The notes under the pieces: model-generated | Told to the model about the DNA's origin: nothing | Seen by the model: only the letters and a program-made list of their open reading frames with translations | Databases searched by the model: none | Program-made: the position numbers and the translations under genes | Shown here: in pieces, positions 33,198-43,848 of the stretch | Numbering within the stretch: the stretch's first letter is position 1 | Layout of the letters: each line of letters begins with the position of its first letter | Source of the DNA: Rhynchopus sp. YZ270_cl-10 | Lineage: Eukaryota; Euglenozoa; Diplonemea; Diplonemida; Diplonemidae | Reading direction: 5' to 3' | Assembly: GCA_964035575.1 (NCBI GenBank) | Contig: OZ037869.1 | Location: 310,001 to 374,000, forward strand | DNA length: 64,000 bases

Positions 33198-33839
33198 TCA
33201 TTTCGCCGATTTGGCTGATTCGCGGAAGTACGTCCGGAAGGCGATGTCTTGTTCGTGCATTTCGATGTTTTTCGCTTTGCGGGAGACGGTGGTGTTGAGG
33301 GCCACTTCGCGGTGGGGGCGGGCGGTGTACTTCTCTTGACGCAGCTGTTTTGAGAGGTTGAACTTGCGCGACCGGGGCGAGAGTGCACTTGCACCTGTAC
33401 TTGCACCTGCATCGTCCACACCGCGGTCCGCAAGCTCTGGGAGCACAGGCCCCTGCCCACTTGGACGCATCAACGCGTCCAGAGGCGGCTGTGCATCGTT
33501 CGTTGTGGAGGGGCGGCGTGAGTGCTTCCTCTGCGGCGAGCGATCTTGTCGTGTGTGCGTCGGCTTGCGCTCCTCGGATTTGCCACTCCCAGCCTTCAAC
33601 GTGATCCCACCGTTTACCATCCACAGCGCCCGCTGGCTCCGTCGCATAAACACATCCTCCGGACCCACAGGGAACAGCAGCCTTTCGCGTGCTGACGGTA
33701 CGTATGGGGTTGGCTTCAGCTTCGGGAAGACACCACTCGCGTTGAGCCGCTCCAACTTCACCCTCCCCCGAGCCAGCCCCTTCGTCGGGGCAGCGCGTGT
33801 GTGTGTCTCCCCTAACGGCTGCAAAATGGGGTCCATCAT
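33198..33839 (-). CDS. uncharacterised basic protein, 213 aa
   Basis: Single exon. The start is MMDPILQPLG; the second Met is equally possible. The protein is Arg/Lys-, Pro- and Ser-rich, mostly predicted disordered, with RERLLFPVGPEDVFMRRS near the N-terminal third and basic RSPQRKHSRRP in the middle. The C-terminus has NLSKQLRQEKYTARPH and a helical tail. No domain recognised. It lies head to tail between the 474-aa gene upstream and the coiled-coil gene downstream. On the coding strand a T-run ending TTTAG sits three bases before the ATG. It could be a lineage-specific cytoskeletal or nuclear protein; I have no positive evidence for either. Confidence 0.6.
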   Translation of the reverse strand: MMDPILQPLGETHTRAAPTKGLARGRVKLERLNASGVFPKLKPTPYVPSARERLLFPVGPEDVFMRRSQRALWMVNGGITLKAGSGKSEERKPTHTRQDRSPQRKHSRRPSTTNDAQPPLDALMRPSGQGPVLPELADRGVDDAGASTGASALSPRSRKFNLSKQLRQEKYTARPHREVALNTTVSRKAKNIEMHEQDIAFRTYFRESAKSAK

Positions 33840-33977
33840 TGTCTAAAAAAAGACACTAAAAATATGCAAGAAATCGCAGCATTTCCCTGTTTTTGATGAA
33901 TTTTATTTGATTTTTTTTTAGAATAAAAAGGGATGGGGGGGAGTTTGAAAAAGGGATGGGGGGAGGACAATCTTTTT

Positions 33978-35402
33978 TCAGTGCTTCACCCGGTTCAATA
34001 GCTCTGGTGGAATCATTCCACCTTCCTCACGGATAGCGGTGACGACATTACGTGCTACACGGATGTCATCTCTGAAGCCGTGCGACCGCGCTACATTATA
34101 CACTTGCAGCGCCTCACGCCCACCACCAACACGCGCTAAGATTCCTGTGTACGAAACCACCATAGCCAAGGACAACTGCAGGCTCGCTGGCTGTACATGC
34201 AGATTCTCTTCTGCTGCCCTGTCCGCACCCAGCATTGCCACGCTCTGGTACAACCGCCTTGCTGCGGCAACCACGCTTACCACCTCCCTCGCATCCTTAG
34301 CATGCCTCTCACTCCGCAGCACATCCAGCCTCGCAACGAAGACCTCCATCATGCCCTGCGCCAATGCCGTTGTCATACCCGCCTCCTTCGCTGCCTCTAA
34401 TGCCTTTGCAATCAGCACGTCAGCACGCTTCAGGTCTCCTGCCTGCCTGCAGAGTGCAATGAGGAGAACGGATACGGAGCTTGGCGGGTCTGCGTTGCGA
34501 CTCATGATTTTAAGAATACGCCCTTCGACGGAGATGTGGTCCACCTCGGGGCCCTCCTTCTTTGCGCAGGAGAGAAGCGTGCGGTAGTGTCGGATCCGTT
34601 CGTGTGGTGTGTAGTGTTGTGCATCGCCTACTACGATCTCGTATCGCTCTGCTGCCGCTGCAAAGGTGTTCGCAGCTCCTAGGACTAATACGGTGTCGAA
34701 GCTTCTGCGCTGTTTGAGAAGCATATAGGCGTGTTCGGCACGGTGCAGGTCAGAGAGTTTGTTCGCTATGGTGAGCTCGGTGCGGTGCAGTTCATCCTCA
34801 GCCTGCCTTGTTTTGAGATAAGGATATGTACTGTGTATCTGTTTGATACTCCGCAAAAGAGTGTCGTACCTGCTCACATACACCGTCGCAGCGTTGTAGC
34901 GTAACAGAAGCATCCGAACGTACAAATCCCGCTTCGCTCCATCGACCGTCCCTTTCTCCCCAAAGTCATAGTACTTTGTAATAAATTCGCCAAATCGAGG
35001 AAAGTTCATACAATGAAGCAACACTATCACCAGGGCAGCACGCACTGCGCTTTGATCGGGGTATTTCGCTTGGGGATGCTTTTCTGCGAGGATGCCCTCA
35101 ATTTCTTGAAAGGCGCGTACCATGCGAAGACGACGTACGTCCTTTTTGTGGGTTCGCTTCAGAATCAAACCGATGTGGTGAATTCGCTCCTCAGCGGAGA
35201 TGGGTGGGGGCTGGCGTTGTGGGTACAGTGGTAGTGGTGGGGGTGGTGGTGGTGGTGGTGGTTCTGCTAGCCTGACCTCCGTCGCAGCACTGCGCATATC
35301 CTTCATGTCATTGGTGATAGTTGCTACAGTATCACCACGATCACGTACCAAAGTCGTGCTTGCAATCCGTTCCACCGCTCGTCTCGGCATAGGAAAACGC
35401 AT
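33978..35402 (-). CDS. uncharacterised helical-repeat (PPR/TPR-like) protein, 474 aa
   Basis: Single exon beginning MRFPMPRRAVERIA. After a basic N-terminus and a poly-Pro run (about residues 48-58) the rest is all-helical. Paired helices of about 35 residues in the C-terminal half (for example LIALCRQAGDLKRADVLIAKAL and LAMVVSYTGILARVGGGREA) resemble pentatricopeptide or tetratricopeptide repeats, but no repeat is strong enough for a firm call. If PPR, it would bind organellar RNA, and the Arg-rich N-terminus would fit mitochondrial import. Both are inference. The gene ends about 140 bp before the start of the 213-aa gene. Confidence 0.75.
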   Translation of the reverse strand: MRFPMPRRAVERIASTTLVRDRGDTVATITNDMKDMRSAATEVRLAEPPPPPPPPPLPLYPQRQPPPISAEERIHHIGLILKRTHKKDVRRLRMVRAFQEIEGILAEKHPQAKYPDQSAVRAALVIVLLHCMNFPRFGEFITKYYDFGEKGTVDGAKRDLYVRMLLLRYNAATVYVSRYDTLLRSIKQIHSTYPYLKTRQAEDELHRTELTIANKLSDLHRAEHAYMLLKQRRSFDTVLVLGAANTFAAAAERYEIVVGDAQHYTPHERIRHYRTLLSCAKKEGPEVDHISVEGRILKIMSRNADPPSSVSVLLIALCRQAGDLKRADVLIAKALEAAKEAGMTTALAQGMMEVFVARLDVLRSERHAKDAREVVSVVAAARRLYQSVAMLGADRAAEENLHVQPASLQLSLAMVVSYTGILARVGGGREALQVYNVARSHGFRDDIRVARNVVTAIREEGGMIPPELLNRVKH

Positions 35403-35420
35403 TGAAACAAAGAAAACCCT

Positions 35421-35451
35421 AGAAGATGACCCAAAGCCTGCGTCGCCTTAG
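35421..35451 (+). repeat. hairpin element family 1 (diverged)
   Basis: AGAAGATGACCCAAAGCCTG, CGTCGCCTTAG. Another palindrome, AGGTGAGG to GTCACCTT, follows at 35466-35490. Confidence 0.6.
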
Positions 35452-35501
35452 AAAAAAGTTGTGAAAGGTGAGGCCCCAGTGCGTCACCTTAAACAAAGAA
35501 A

Positions 35502-35543
35502 AGTTTATAAGATGATCCTAAGCCTCTCGTGCTTAGTCACCTT
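35502..35543 (+). repeat. hairpin element family 1 (consensus copy)
   Basis: AGTTTATAAGATGATCCTAAG, loop CCTCTCGT, GCTTAGTCACCTT: a full-length copy between two minus-strand genes. Confidence 0.95.
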
Positions 35544-36133
35544 AGAAACAAAAGAATGTGCGTGTGTATGGAGAAATGAACCTAAAGCTTGTGTAAAGGG
35601 AAGGGGTTTTTTCGTAAGGTCACCGCAACCCACACTCACCCCTCGAAGGCAAATGTCATCAGACTGCTTTGCCCATTTTTTTGTTGTTAACCCCCCTTCT
35701 GCGGTTTTGTGGTAGTTTTTGTGGAGTGAAAAGATTAAGCTATTTCTTTTCAATCGAAAGATGCAGTTTTGTCCACCAGCGCCGAGTGAGAAAGAAAAAA
35801 AAGAGAGAACAGTTTACTCCATGGTTAATCTCGTCGATGAGGCTGCACGGACTCCAAAGTCAGGCCAGGGAGACACCCAACAAGGTTCTACTGTTACATA
35901 GTGGGGGGGAGATGTGTGCTTGTCTGTGTAGTCTCTTCGAAACAAGATCTGCAGCAGGTTGCTGGAAGGGGAAAACAATATTTGGAGCGTTTCGTTGGGA
36001 AAGGGAAGCTTTTTTTGTTGTTGAAATTTCCAAAAAAAGATCAACTGCACTTTTTTCGATTCAAGAAAAAAAAAAAAAAAAAAGCTGAGACGAAGCCTCT
36101 CGAGGAAAATCCTTACGACACCTTGAGAAGGGT
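35544..36133. other. intergenic, no gene
   Basis: Downstream flank of the 972-aa gene; nothing beyond A/T-rich sequence. Confidence 0.5.
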
Positions 36134-39052
36134 TCATACTGAAACACCAAGAAGCGGGAGGAAGTCGCTGAGGGGGATGGAAAGAGGGTGCAGGTCTGTT
36201 TCTGAGGGACGGAGCGTGGTGCTAGGGGGCGGGTCTACGTCTCTGCAGTGGGAGGAGAGGAGGGTACCACCGCCCCCGACATTCCGTTCAGTGTTTTGCG
36301 TTTCGGATATAGAGAGGGACTGTGTCGAGCCATGCCCTGCCTGGGTTAGCAAGCTGTACAGAAGGTGCCCCTTTGTTGTGTCTAAGTCTGGTGTATATGA
36401 GCGGGTTTCCATATCCCAGAGAAACGGAGATTCCACTACGATTTGCAGTAATTCTTCAGCATCGTGTTCGCATAGCGCTTCCAGGTTTGCTTCGGTAGCG
36501 TGATTGACATCTTCTGCCGATGCATTGCCAAACGCAAAGTGCTTCAACGCTTCTTTTAATAACGCAAAATCATCAATCACACCACTCTCCTCCTCCCCCT
36601 CCGCAGTAAGCAATGCCAGCAAATGCATTTCCCCCCCGGCCACATGCTGCATCCTCCTCCACACCAGGCTGCGCAGCGTTTTTACATCCTCTGCTGTGAC
36701 TTCACGCAGCTCTTCTAGGTTCCCCTCCTCCTCCGTCACAATACCTTCTGAAGGTTGAATTGGAGTCTGCAAAATCTGTTCCAAAACACTCTCCGCAATA
36801 TGCACCTCAATTTCTGTTGATTGAAACACAGAAATTGCAAACAAAATATCCCCTTTTGCGATTGCATTTCGAAGCGATCCGGCTATATCATGCGACCAAT
36901 AAAGCAAAAGAGACACCACACGCCCCCGAGAACGCACTAGAGAAGCATTCTTCGTCGGGCAGCTGCAAGGATAAAGATAGGGCAGCAGCTGCTGCGACAC
37001 AGAGGTCAACGCAGGACTAAACGAAGCATCATCACCATCACTGTTACACACCGCCATATGCAGGGCAATCAATGGAACAACATGCGGCATTCCATCAAAC
37101 ACATTAGGAAGCGCCTCGGTAACTTCTACAGGCAACCCTTCCCCAAAAAACAATGAAATCGTTGTTTCCTCTTCCCCCTCCAATGCAGAGGCGGACTCTA
37201 AGGTTGGGTGTAGATCTGTGGTAGCCTCTTTTTCCACCAAAGCGTAGAGCCCCAACTCATCAAGAAGAGCTGCTGCGGTGTCTGCTGCGTTGTGTGGTGT
37301 AGTAGGAGCTGCTGGGGGCTCCCAGTACTCTTCCTCCCCTGTTGCGCCTGCGGAGAGAAGGTGTGCGAAAAGACCCGCTTCAGTTTCCGGCGGCGCAGTT
37401 TCGCTGAAGAGAGGCGCTTCTTTAAGCGCGGTTGAAAGCTCCTCATTTGCCACTTCCGCTGCAGTAGCCGCATCCCATAAGCCCTCATTCGTTGCAATCC
37501 GATTGTACAACTGCAGCCGTGTCCCCCACGATACATCATCCTCTGCTCCACACATCTCCCCCACATCCCCTTTCGTTGGTATGATCACCCGCACCTTTCT
37601 CTTCCCTTTTGGTATTGTTTCTGTTACAGCGCGCTTTACCTTATGTCCTCCTAAGCCTCTTTTACCAAGGGGTTCTGCTATGGCATTGAGGTGGTCACCT
37701 AAGGCCTCGGATGTTTCAAGAATGTCTGCAGGGCATTCTGCGTGAAGCCAATCCTGCACCGCCCCGCTCGGATCGTAGTGTCTCGCATTGAACGTATTGG
37801 TGGAAACAGAGACAGAGGGAACCATGCTGTTCAGCTCATCCAAATGAATTTCTGCCTCCCAATCAACAGCTGAGGGGGTATGAGTATCAGCACCCCCCAC
37901 CACAGCTTCTGGACGAACCTGGTAAATGCCTTCTTTGGAATATAAAATGGCGATTCCAGGGTACCCCTTTGTGCGTTGTGCGGCGGAGGTTAAGGGAGGG
38001 CACGTTGTACGACCCCAGATTTCAGATGTGAGGTCGTACACTATAAGAGTATTGTTCGCCCCGAGAAGCGCAATATGGGTTGAAGAAAGGCAGGTTACAG
38101 TAGTGGTTGGGTCGGTTTCTGTGAGAAGGGCTTGGTTTGAACATTCTGCGATAAGAGGTGTGATTTGGTTGCTGTGTTGTTTAGCACCGAGAAGTGTGAT
38201 AGTAGCAGTTTCAGCATTGTAGAAAACAAGCTCCAAGGTATGCGCATTATGCGAAAATGAGCTATAAACTATAGCAGGACCAAGCAGAGGTGGTGCCGAC
38301 TGTGTACACCGAAGGCCTATCGAGAACGCTGCGCTATTTGCCTTCCCTTCAGATTTGATTGGTAAAAGCAGAACCTGACCTGGTGAAACCGCCCAGACAC
38401 ATCCCAAAGGTGCAGGACGCACTACCGGAGCAGGGGAAAGGGGGAGAGTTGCTAGTAAAGTGCCCTTTGCGCGGACGGAGGGTGCGCCCATGAGGGTTAA
38501 CGAGAGGCGGGTGTCTTGGGTGAGCGGTGCGATGCGCACCTCGCATGCGGTGCTGAGTTCTTCGATGTATATCAAGGAGCCGGTTTCATTGGTCTCGGTG
38601 ATGCAGGCGCTGAGGATGGAGGTGTGGATGTCTAGGGTCATGGTGCTCGCAGGGCTCCACCGTCCGCAGGTGAAGTCCCACATCTTAACAAGGCCGTTCT
38701 GCCAGATGATGACAAGGTTGAGAGGCGAGCGCGCCCCCTCCGTGCGGTGGAAGAAGCACTCCGCAACCAGAACGTTGGGTTCCGAGGCGATCAGCACCTC
38801 CTGCCCCTGGGAACGCCGTGAGCTGCGTTTGTGCCCGCGTGACAGAACGTCAGAACGGAGGCGGTCCTCAGAAGGCTTTGCCTTCGCACTGTCCCCGGTC
38901 ACATGGTCGAACACCGTCACGCATTGATTGTCATTGATCACCACAGCAACGTGCCCCTCCCCCACAATGACCCGCTCCACACCAAGCTTCCCCACCTTCT
39001 GAAACACCTCCAGGCGTCGCAACGACTGTGGGAGGTATGGGGTGACACTCAT
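36134..39052 (-). CDS. large protein, probable beta-propeller plus helical domain, 972 aa
   Basis: Single exon of 972 codons from MSVTPYLPQSL. The first half (about 1-400) is beta-rich with WD-like blades, for example NLVIIWQNGLVKMWDFT, HIALLGANNTLIVYDL and GIAILYSKEGIYQVRP. The second half is mainly helical and very acidic, with SLFFGEGLPVEVTEALP and repeated short helices. This layout (propeller then alpha-solenoid) is typical of nucleoporins, APC1-like subunits and vesicle-tethering or coat proteins. I cannot choose among them from sequence alone. The C-terminal about 60 residues are disordered and Ser/Pro-rich. The open frame is long and codon use is even, so I am confident it is a real gene. 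Confidence 0.75.
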   Translation of the reverse strand: MSVTPYLPQSLRRLEVFQKVGKLGVERVIVGEGHVAVVINDNQCVTVFDHVTGDSAKAKPSEDRLRSDVLSRGHKRSSRRSQGQEVLIASEPNVLVAECFFHRTEGARSPLNLVIIWQNGLVKMWDFTCGRWSPASTMTLDIHTSILSACITETNETGSLIYIEELSTACEVRIAPLTQDTRLSLTLMGAPSVRAKGTLLATLPLSPAPVVRPAPLGCVWAVSPGQVLLLPIKSEGKANSAAFSIGLRCTQSAPPLLGPAIVYSSFSHNAHTLELVFYNAETATITLLGAKQHSNQITPLIAECSNQALLTETDPTTTVTCLSSTHIALLGANNTLIVYDLTSEIWGRTTCPPLTSAAQRTKGYPGIAILYSKEGIYQVRPEAVVGGADTHTPSAVDWEAEIHLDELNSMVPSVSVSTNTFNARHYDPSGAVQDWLHAECPADILETSEALGDHLNAIAEPLGKRGLGGHKVKRAVTETIPKGKRKVRVIIPTKGDVGEMCGAEDDVSWGTRLQLYNRIATNEGLWDAATAAEVANEELSTALKEAPLFSETAPPETEAGLFAHLLSAGATGEEEYWEPPAAPTTPHNAADTAAALLDELGLYALVEKEATTDLHPTLESASALEGEEETTISLFFGEGLPVEVTEALPNVFDGMPHVVPLIALHMAVCNSDGDDASFSPALTSVSQQLLPYLYPCSCPTKNASLVRSRGRVVSLLLYWSHDIAGSLRNAIAKGDILFAISVFQSTEIEVHIAESVLEQILQTPIQPSEGIVTEEEGNLEELREVTAEDVKTLRSLVWRRMQHVAGGEMHLLALLTAEGEEESGVIDDFALLKEALKHFAFGNASAEDVNHATEANLEALCEHDAEELLQIVVESPFLWDMETRSYTPDLDTTKGHLLYSLLTQAGHGSTQSLSISETQNTERNVGGGGTLLSSHCRDVDPPPSTTLRPSETDLHPLSIPLSDFLPLLGVSV

Positions 39053-39973
39053 TTTGTGTTTTTTTTCCTTGCCAATTTCACGGTCCCCTGTGGTGTAGGT
39101 GTTGAGACTTCCAAAATGAAAATTGAAAAGTGAAACGGCCTTGAGAGAGAGAGAGAGAGAGAGCTAAGTCTAACAGCGTGACAGGGCCAGGGAAGGGAAT
39201 TGCATTGGAGAGCTCGTTGCATGGCAGGAAACCATGAAGGAAATCCTTCCGAGGGGTTTGTGGACAAACGTCGTTTCCCCTGGATGGGGGGTGAATGTTG
39301 GGCGATAGTCGAGGTGCGCTCTGATGTGAGGGGGAAAGTTGAAAGTGCAAAACTCCTAAAAAAACAAAAAAAGGTCGTGTCGTTCAGTATCATGCAAGGG
39401 CTGATTGCCCCGACCCTACCCCTGGATTACATTTATGTGGGGGAAAGCGTTTTCTATTGTTTTTGTTGCAACAAAAAACGCTGTCCTCGTTCCGCAATTT
39501 TTTTTTGAAGAAAACTAATAAAGTCGCACCGTGGGTAGGTGGTAGAACAAAAATAGTAGGATCGGTAGGTAAGTAAAAGGAAAAAAGGTTTTTTTCGTTG
39601 ATTGCACAAAAATAAAAAAGGGTGGGGGGAAAAAAACAAGATTCGGCAAAAACCGGAAACGTGTTGAACAACACCCCCTTCCCCACCCCTCTCCCGGTAT
39701 GATAACTCCCATATTCCCATCTCTGAACCCATCACCCACCCCCAAAACCCAAATACCCTCTCCATTCATGAATGGCGAAGTTGGATACAACCATGTTGCA
39801 TCAGGTAAAAGAAAAGCGCAAGATGATCCTAAGATTGGTTCACTATTTTTGACACAAAAAAGAACACCAGATTTAACTTACAGCTCGGTGGTTTGATGAA
39901 TTACACGAAAAAAAAAGAGGAAATAGATCGAAAGACTTTTGCAACTACTTCACTGCGAATTTAATCCAAACTT
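39053..39973. other. intergenic with one hairpin fragment
   Basis: Contains a GA-run (39143-39163, CT-rich on the gene strand) just upstream of the 972-aa gene, and a partial family-1 hairpin at 39819-39845 (CAAGATGATCCTAAGATTGG). Confidence 0.5.
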
Positions 39974-41764
39974 CTATTCAAAATACTCATGCGCCATGGC
40001 TTCACGGCATGTTATCCGACGGTCCGCTTCGTATTCAACCATTTCTGCGATGAGGTCGTAAAAGGCTTCTGACACTACAGAACATTGTGTACGGAGGGGT
40101 TTTAGGTCACGAACAAATGCGATGTCGCTTTCCTTTTCGTGTTTGGAGGGCCAATCGACGGATCCATTGTCACGGAAGTAGTGCGGGAGGTCCCTTTTAC
40201 GTCCGCTGATTACGGATTCATCTATGATCCTCTTCGGGAACCTGCCTATCACACGCTCCATCATGGCAAGGTGCTCTGGGGTTTCATGTGTCTGAAACAT
40301 ACACTCCCCTGTTGCCAGCTCTACCAGCATTGTCCCTATTGCCCATACATCTGCCGGTGTTTCCCATCCAAGAAACAATACACCCTCTGGTGCGCGATAA
40401 TGCCGTGTACCTATGGTATTGCGTTTTCTCGCAAAGGTGTTTGAAGGGTCGTAGGCAGAACCAAAATCAATTACAATGATTTTGTGCGACTCCGGCTCGA
40501 CCCGCCCATCAGGAAGCGTCGTCAACGCGCTTTCTTTGAACAAAATGTTTTCGGGTTTGAGGTCTGTATGGACAACACCTTTCCCGTGGACGTACGCCAT
40601 GCATTTGAGGAGCTGTTCTGCGATGGATTTGAGCAGGGGTTTGGAGTACCCTTTGTATTTGTTTGTTGTGATGATTTGGAAGAGGGAGGGGCCGTAGGCG
40701 GGGGTCACGATGCAGGTGTGGCGGGCATCGGTGACACCAGGTTTGGTTTCGAGGAAGGAGTGGATGATGCGGAGGAAGCAGTGCTGGCTGAAGCAGTCCC
40801 CCTCGGCAAGGGTCTTGAGGATGCCAAGCTCGTCGTCTGCGGTCTGCATGTAGGTCTGCTCGGCGCGGACGACCTTCACAGCGTAGCGCTTGGTGTCTTT
40901 GTCGTCCTCGGGACCAACACGGCACAGCATGACCCGTGAAAAGGAGCCCTCCCCCAGCTTGCGCTCCACAACGTACTTTCCGTCGCAAAGTGTGTCCCCA
41001 GGCTGTCCAGAGTACTGTGTCTTCTCCCTCCGCTTCTTGCGTCGTACCTCGGAGCTAGAGGAGTCGGAGGAAGAGTCGGTGGGCTCGGTCAGCCGGGTGT
41101 GGTTGTCTGCGCAGTGCTTGTGGTGCTTCTTCTCCTTCTTGGAAGGGGACCGTGAAGACCCCTGGCGCTGGCGTTTGTCCAGTTTCTTCTTCTTGTCCTC
41201 CTTCTCCTTCTTGTCTTTTTTCTTCTTTTCCTTCTTCTCCTTTTTTTCTTTCTTCTCCTTCGGGGGTGATTTCTTGGGAGATTTGGATTTGGCTCGGGTG
41301 TTGTCGGTGCTGTTGGGGCCACCCCCACGTCGTGAGGTGTCCAGATCACGTCTCTCGCTGCGCTGTGGGGAGGCACGCTGGCGTCGGTTGCTGTCATGTG
41401 TGTCGCCACCACGACGGTCGCGTGAATCCCCTCTGGAGTTGCTGCGGCGGCGGGTGTAGCGGGAGTTGCTGTAGCCTCCACCTCCACCACGCCTATCCTG
41501 ATCCCTGCAGTAGTAGTCCCTGCTGTCCCGTCCGTTGTTGCCACGTACATTGCTGCGGTCGTCCCGGTCACGCCTTTGGCTTTGCTGTCCACGGTCGCGG
41601 TCACCGCGATCACGATCACGATCACGGTCATGGTCGCGGTCACGGCCACGGTCACCACCACGTGGCGAGTCGTGCCGCCGTCGTCTGTCATAGTCGCTAC
41701 CACGGTCACGGTCGCGTTCCCGGTCCCGGTCCCGGTCCCGCTCGTCCCGCCCACTGCGGTACAT
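39974..41764 (-). CDS. LAMMER/CLK-type protein kinase
   Basis: 596 aa from ATG at 41764. Residues 1-250 are an RS/RD-repeat and Lys-rich tail, as in CLK/Doa kinases that localise to nuclear speckles and phosphorylate SR splicing factors. The catalytic domain (about 262-595) has the GEGSFS glycine loop, AVKVV lysine (K297), HTDLKPEN catalytic loop, IDFGSA, APE, and the diagnostic EHLAMMERVIG motif (497-507). All essential residues are present, so it should be active. The catalytic loop reads HTD rather than HRD, as in LAMMER kinases. On the coding strand TTTTTGGTTTGCAG ends four bases before the ATG, a possible splice acceptor of a leader intron. With the PTB-like and Acinus-like genes it makes three splicing-linked genes in this array. 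Confidence 0.97.
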   Translation of the reverse strand: MYRSGRDERDRDRDRERDRDRGSDYDRRRRHDSPRGGDRGRDRDHDRDRDRDRGDRDRGQQSQRRDRDDRSNVRGNNGRDSRDYYCRDQDRRGGGGGYSNSRYTRRRSNSRGDSRDRRGGDTHDSNRRQRASPQRSERRDLDTSRRGGGPNSTDNTRAKSKSPKKSPPKEKKEKKEKKEKKKKDKKEKEDKKKKLDKRQRQGSSRSPSKKEKKHHKHCADNHTRLTEPTDSSSDSSSSEVRRKKRREKTQYSGQPGDTLCDGKYVVERKLGEGSFSRVMLCRVGPEDDKDTKRYAVKVVRAEQTYMQTADDELGILKTLAEGDCFSQHCFLRIIHSFLETKPGVTDARHTCIVTPAYGPSLFQIITTNKYKGYSKPLLKSIAEQLLKCMAYVHGKGVVHTDLKPENILFKESALTTLPDGRVEPESHKIIVIDFGSAYDPSNTFARKRNTIGTRHYRAPEGVLFLGWETPADVWAIGTMLVELATGECMFQTHETPEHLAMMERVIGRFPKRIIDESVISGRKRDLPHYFRDNGSVDWPSKHEKESDIAFVRDLKPLRTQCSVVSEAFYDLIAEMVEYEADRRITCREAMAHEYFE

Positions 41765-42772
41765 TGTGCTGCAAACCAAAAAAAAAAAAGAACTAAAAGT
41801 GCTTCGGACAGAACCTAAGCACAGTGCTCAGGTGTGTTGTGTGTTTTGTGTGCTATAGGACACACCTCTTGCTATTGCATTTGCAGAGGGCCTTTTTCCT
41901 GAAGGATGTGTAGGTTAAGGGTGTGTGGCAACACAGGCACAGCAGCTCTGTACTGCGCGATTGCCCTGTGATAGTTGCGTCGCAGTCGGAAAGGGTAGGG
42001 GGGGTACTTTGGCTATTCTCGTTCAAAGCGGTCCCCGAAAGTGGGAGAAACCGACCAACGTTGTGTGCTAAGATGCGAACACAACAAACAAAAACACAAA
42101 AGGGAAAACACAATGTGATCAAAGCAAGGTAACAAAAAGTTAGATAATAGATGGTGGACCCCTGCACCACAACGCAGCGGCCTTCTGTAGGGGGAAAACA
42201 CTGGAGGAAGAGCTTTGTCTTTTTTGTTGGAATTTTTGGTTCAAAAAAAAAGCTTCCAAAAAGAAGGCAAATGCTCCCTCGACAGAGTTCCCTTTTGGTA
42301 ACCACCCTGCAGCTGTGATGCACCTTATTTGGGGTGGGGTGAAACGTAAAAAAACATGCACAACAAACCACAGTGGCACATTTTTTGTGGCAGTTTTTAT
42401 GGATTTTTTTACTAAAAGAAAACAAAGAAAGTGCTGAAAACGCGGCGGGGAAAAAACCCCTACGGCGAAATGAGCCCTCTTTTAGGAGTGGAAATATCGG
42501 CTATAATGGCTAGAGAAAAGAATTCAAGTTCACAGAATGATCTTTCTCACATCTGTCCTCATGATTGAACTTTTGGAAAAAACGCAACAATGACGGTTGT
42601 TGAAAAAAATGTATCTACACTAATACAACTAAGTTTTTAAAAAAGCAAAAGTGGGGAAGAGGATCGCGTCCCTTTTCTTGTTGCTTTTTTCGCAAAAAAA
42701 AAATGTTGCACAGAAGCCCGCAGGGCGTTCTGGTAGAGAAAAAGACAATGCAAAAAAAGGGGGCTTTTTTGC
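41765..42772. other. 1-kb intergenic region
   Basis: No gene. A reduced hairpin, CCTAAGCACAGTGCTCAGGTG (41814-41834), and a minus-strand family-5 repeat at 42611-42640 (CTACACTAATACAACTAAG) are visible. Confidence 0.5.
42611..42640 (-). repeat. dispersed hairpin family 5 (partial)
   Basis: Minus strand reads AAAACTTAGTTGTATTAG, then TGTAGATAC: the left half of the element at 19048. Confidence 0.65.
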
Positions 42773-43380
42773 TCACAGCAGTTTGCTGTTCAGCTCCTCC
42801 TTCGACTGCGTGAGGAGGAAGAAGAGGCAGACGGCGGCCAGGAAGGACGTGCCGTACCCAGCCTTGGTCAGGTTCTCGAGCATGGTTTCGTCGGTGCGAA
42901 TGTGCTGTTATGTGGCGTTGGGTTGTTGAAGAAAGAACGGAGAAAAAAGAGAAAAGTTCTTGATAATCTGTTGATCAGTGTAGCGCAAGCAGTCTGCACT
43001 GAACTGAAATTGCTCATTGAAAATTCTAAGATACAGTCACTTCACCCTTCGTTCAAAAGAAATCCCAGAAAAGGTGAAGATACACCCGAAGAAGTACATA
43101 CAATGAGGTGGTGCGCACAGTCCATAGACGGGTCTGGGTGGTCGTGGCAGTGATGGTCGTACGCATCCCATGAGACCTGGATGCCCTCCTGCAGCTGTGT
43201 CGCCTTGTACAAGCAGCCCCCTGCCGCTGCACAGAGGAGCAGGAAGAAGAAGGCAAGCTTGTAGTGCACCCAGCCGCCTGGGTTCTTGTACGCATCTGCG
43301 ACGCGCTTCGTCACCTCAGCTTCGGAGAGAAGCGGCTTCTTGTCGGATGCAGAGGAACGCTTCGTCAGTGTTTTGGCCAT
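42773..43380 (-). CDS. small two-TM membrane protein
   Basis: Exons 43380-43102 (93 codons) and 42904-42773 join in phase 0 across a 197-bp intron (GTATGT...AACAG) to give 136 aa. Starts MAKTLTKRSS. A hydrophobic segment at about 41-59 (KLAFFFLLLCAAAGGCLY) is followed by a His/Asp-rich loop (YDHHCHDHPDPSMDCAHH, about 74-91) that could bind metal. A second hydrophobic segment in exon 2 (SFLAAVCLFFLLT, about 113-125) precedes a charged tail. Both ends are probably on the same side of the membrane, enclosing the loop. Family not recognised. The joined product reads smoothly through both TM segments, which supports the splice model. Confidence 0.8.
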
Positions 43381-43848
43381 TATTGTTTTTGTGTGGTTTT
43401 TTGTGTGTGTGTCTGATAAAAGTTTTGAAAAGGTGTAGTGTGTGTGTGTGTGATGCTCAGGTTCGCTGTAATTACTTTGATCAGAATCGTACAGCAGGCT
43501 TTGCACGGCATGCCAAGAAAAAAAATCTGACTTGAAATACAACACCCGCTCGTGACAGTGGACCTTGGTAATAATTAACATGACCCGGCTGTACCGAACC
43601 CGGCAAGTCTTACATCCATTTCGTGGTTTACATCTGATATGTCTGCTACTCCCGCTTCCACTCATCAAGCCACATGAATGAAAGGATCATTGCGAACACA
43701 GGGTAATTAGGCCTGATGTAGGGTCCGGTTGGGGGTATGCTCGTTTCGCAGTGTGGAAGACGCTATAATGGAGCACAATCCCTGAGTCGCTAATTTGGCC
43801 GGGGGGAAAAAGTGAGTTAAAAAAATGCATCTTTTTGTTTGTGTTATT
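43381..43848. other. intergenic with a family-3 repeat
   Basis: Only the repeat at 43529-43636 is recognised. Confidence 0.5.
43529..43636 (+). repeat. dispersed repeat family 3 (long copy)
   Basis: Begins ACTTGAAATACAAC, passes CGCTCGTGACAGTGGACC, GGCTGTACCG and ends CATCCATTTCGTGGTTTACA. The same order of blocks occurs at 50125-50243. Confidence 0.85.

Noticed and set aside
27917-41775. General spliced-leader trans-splicing
   Set aside because: Pyrimidine tract plus AG occurs before some starts, but several genes (for example 44496) have no AG between tract and ATG; no leader gene was seen.
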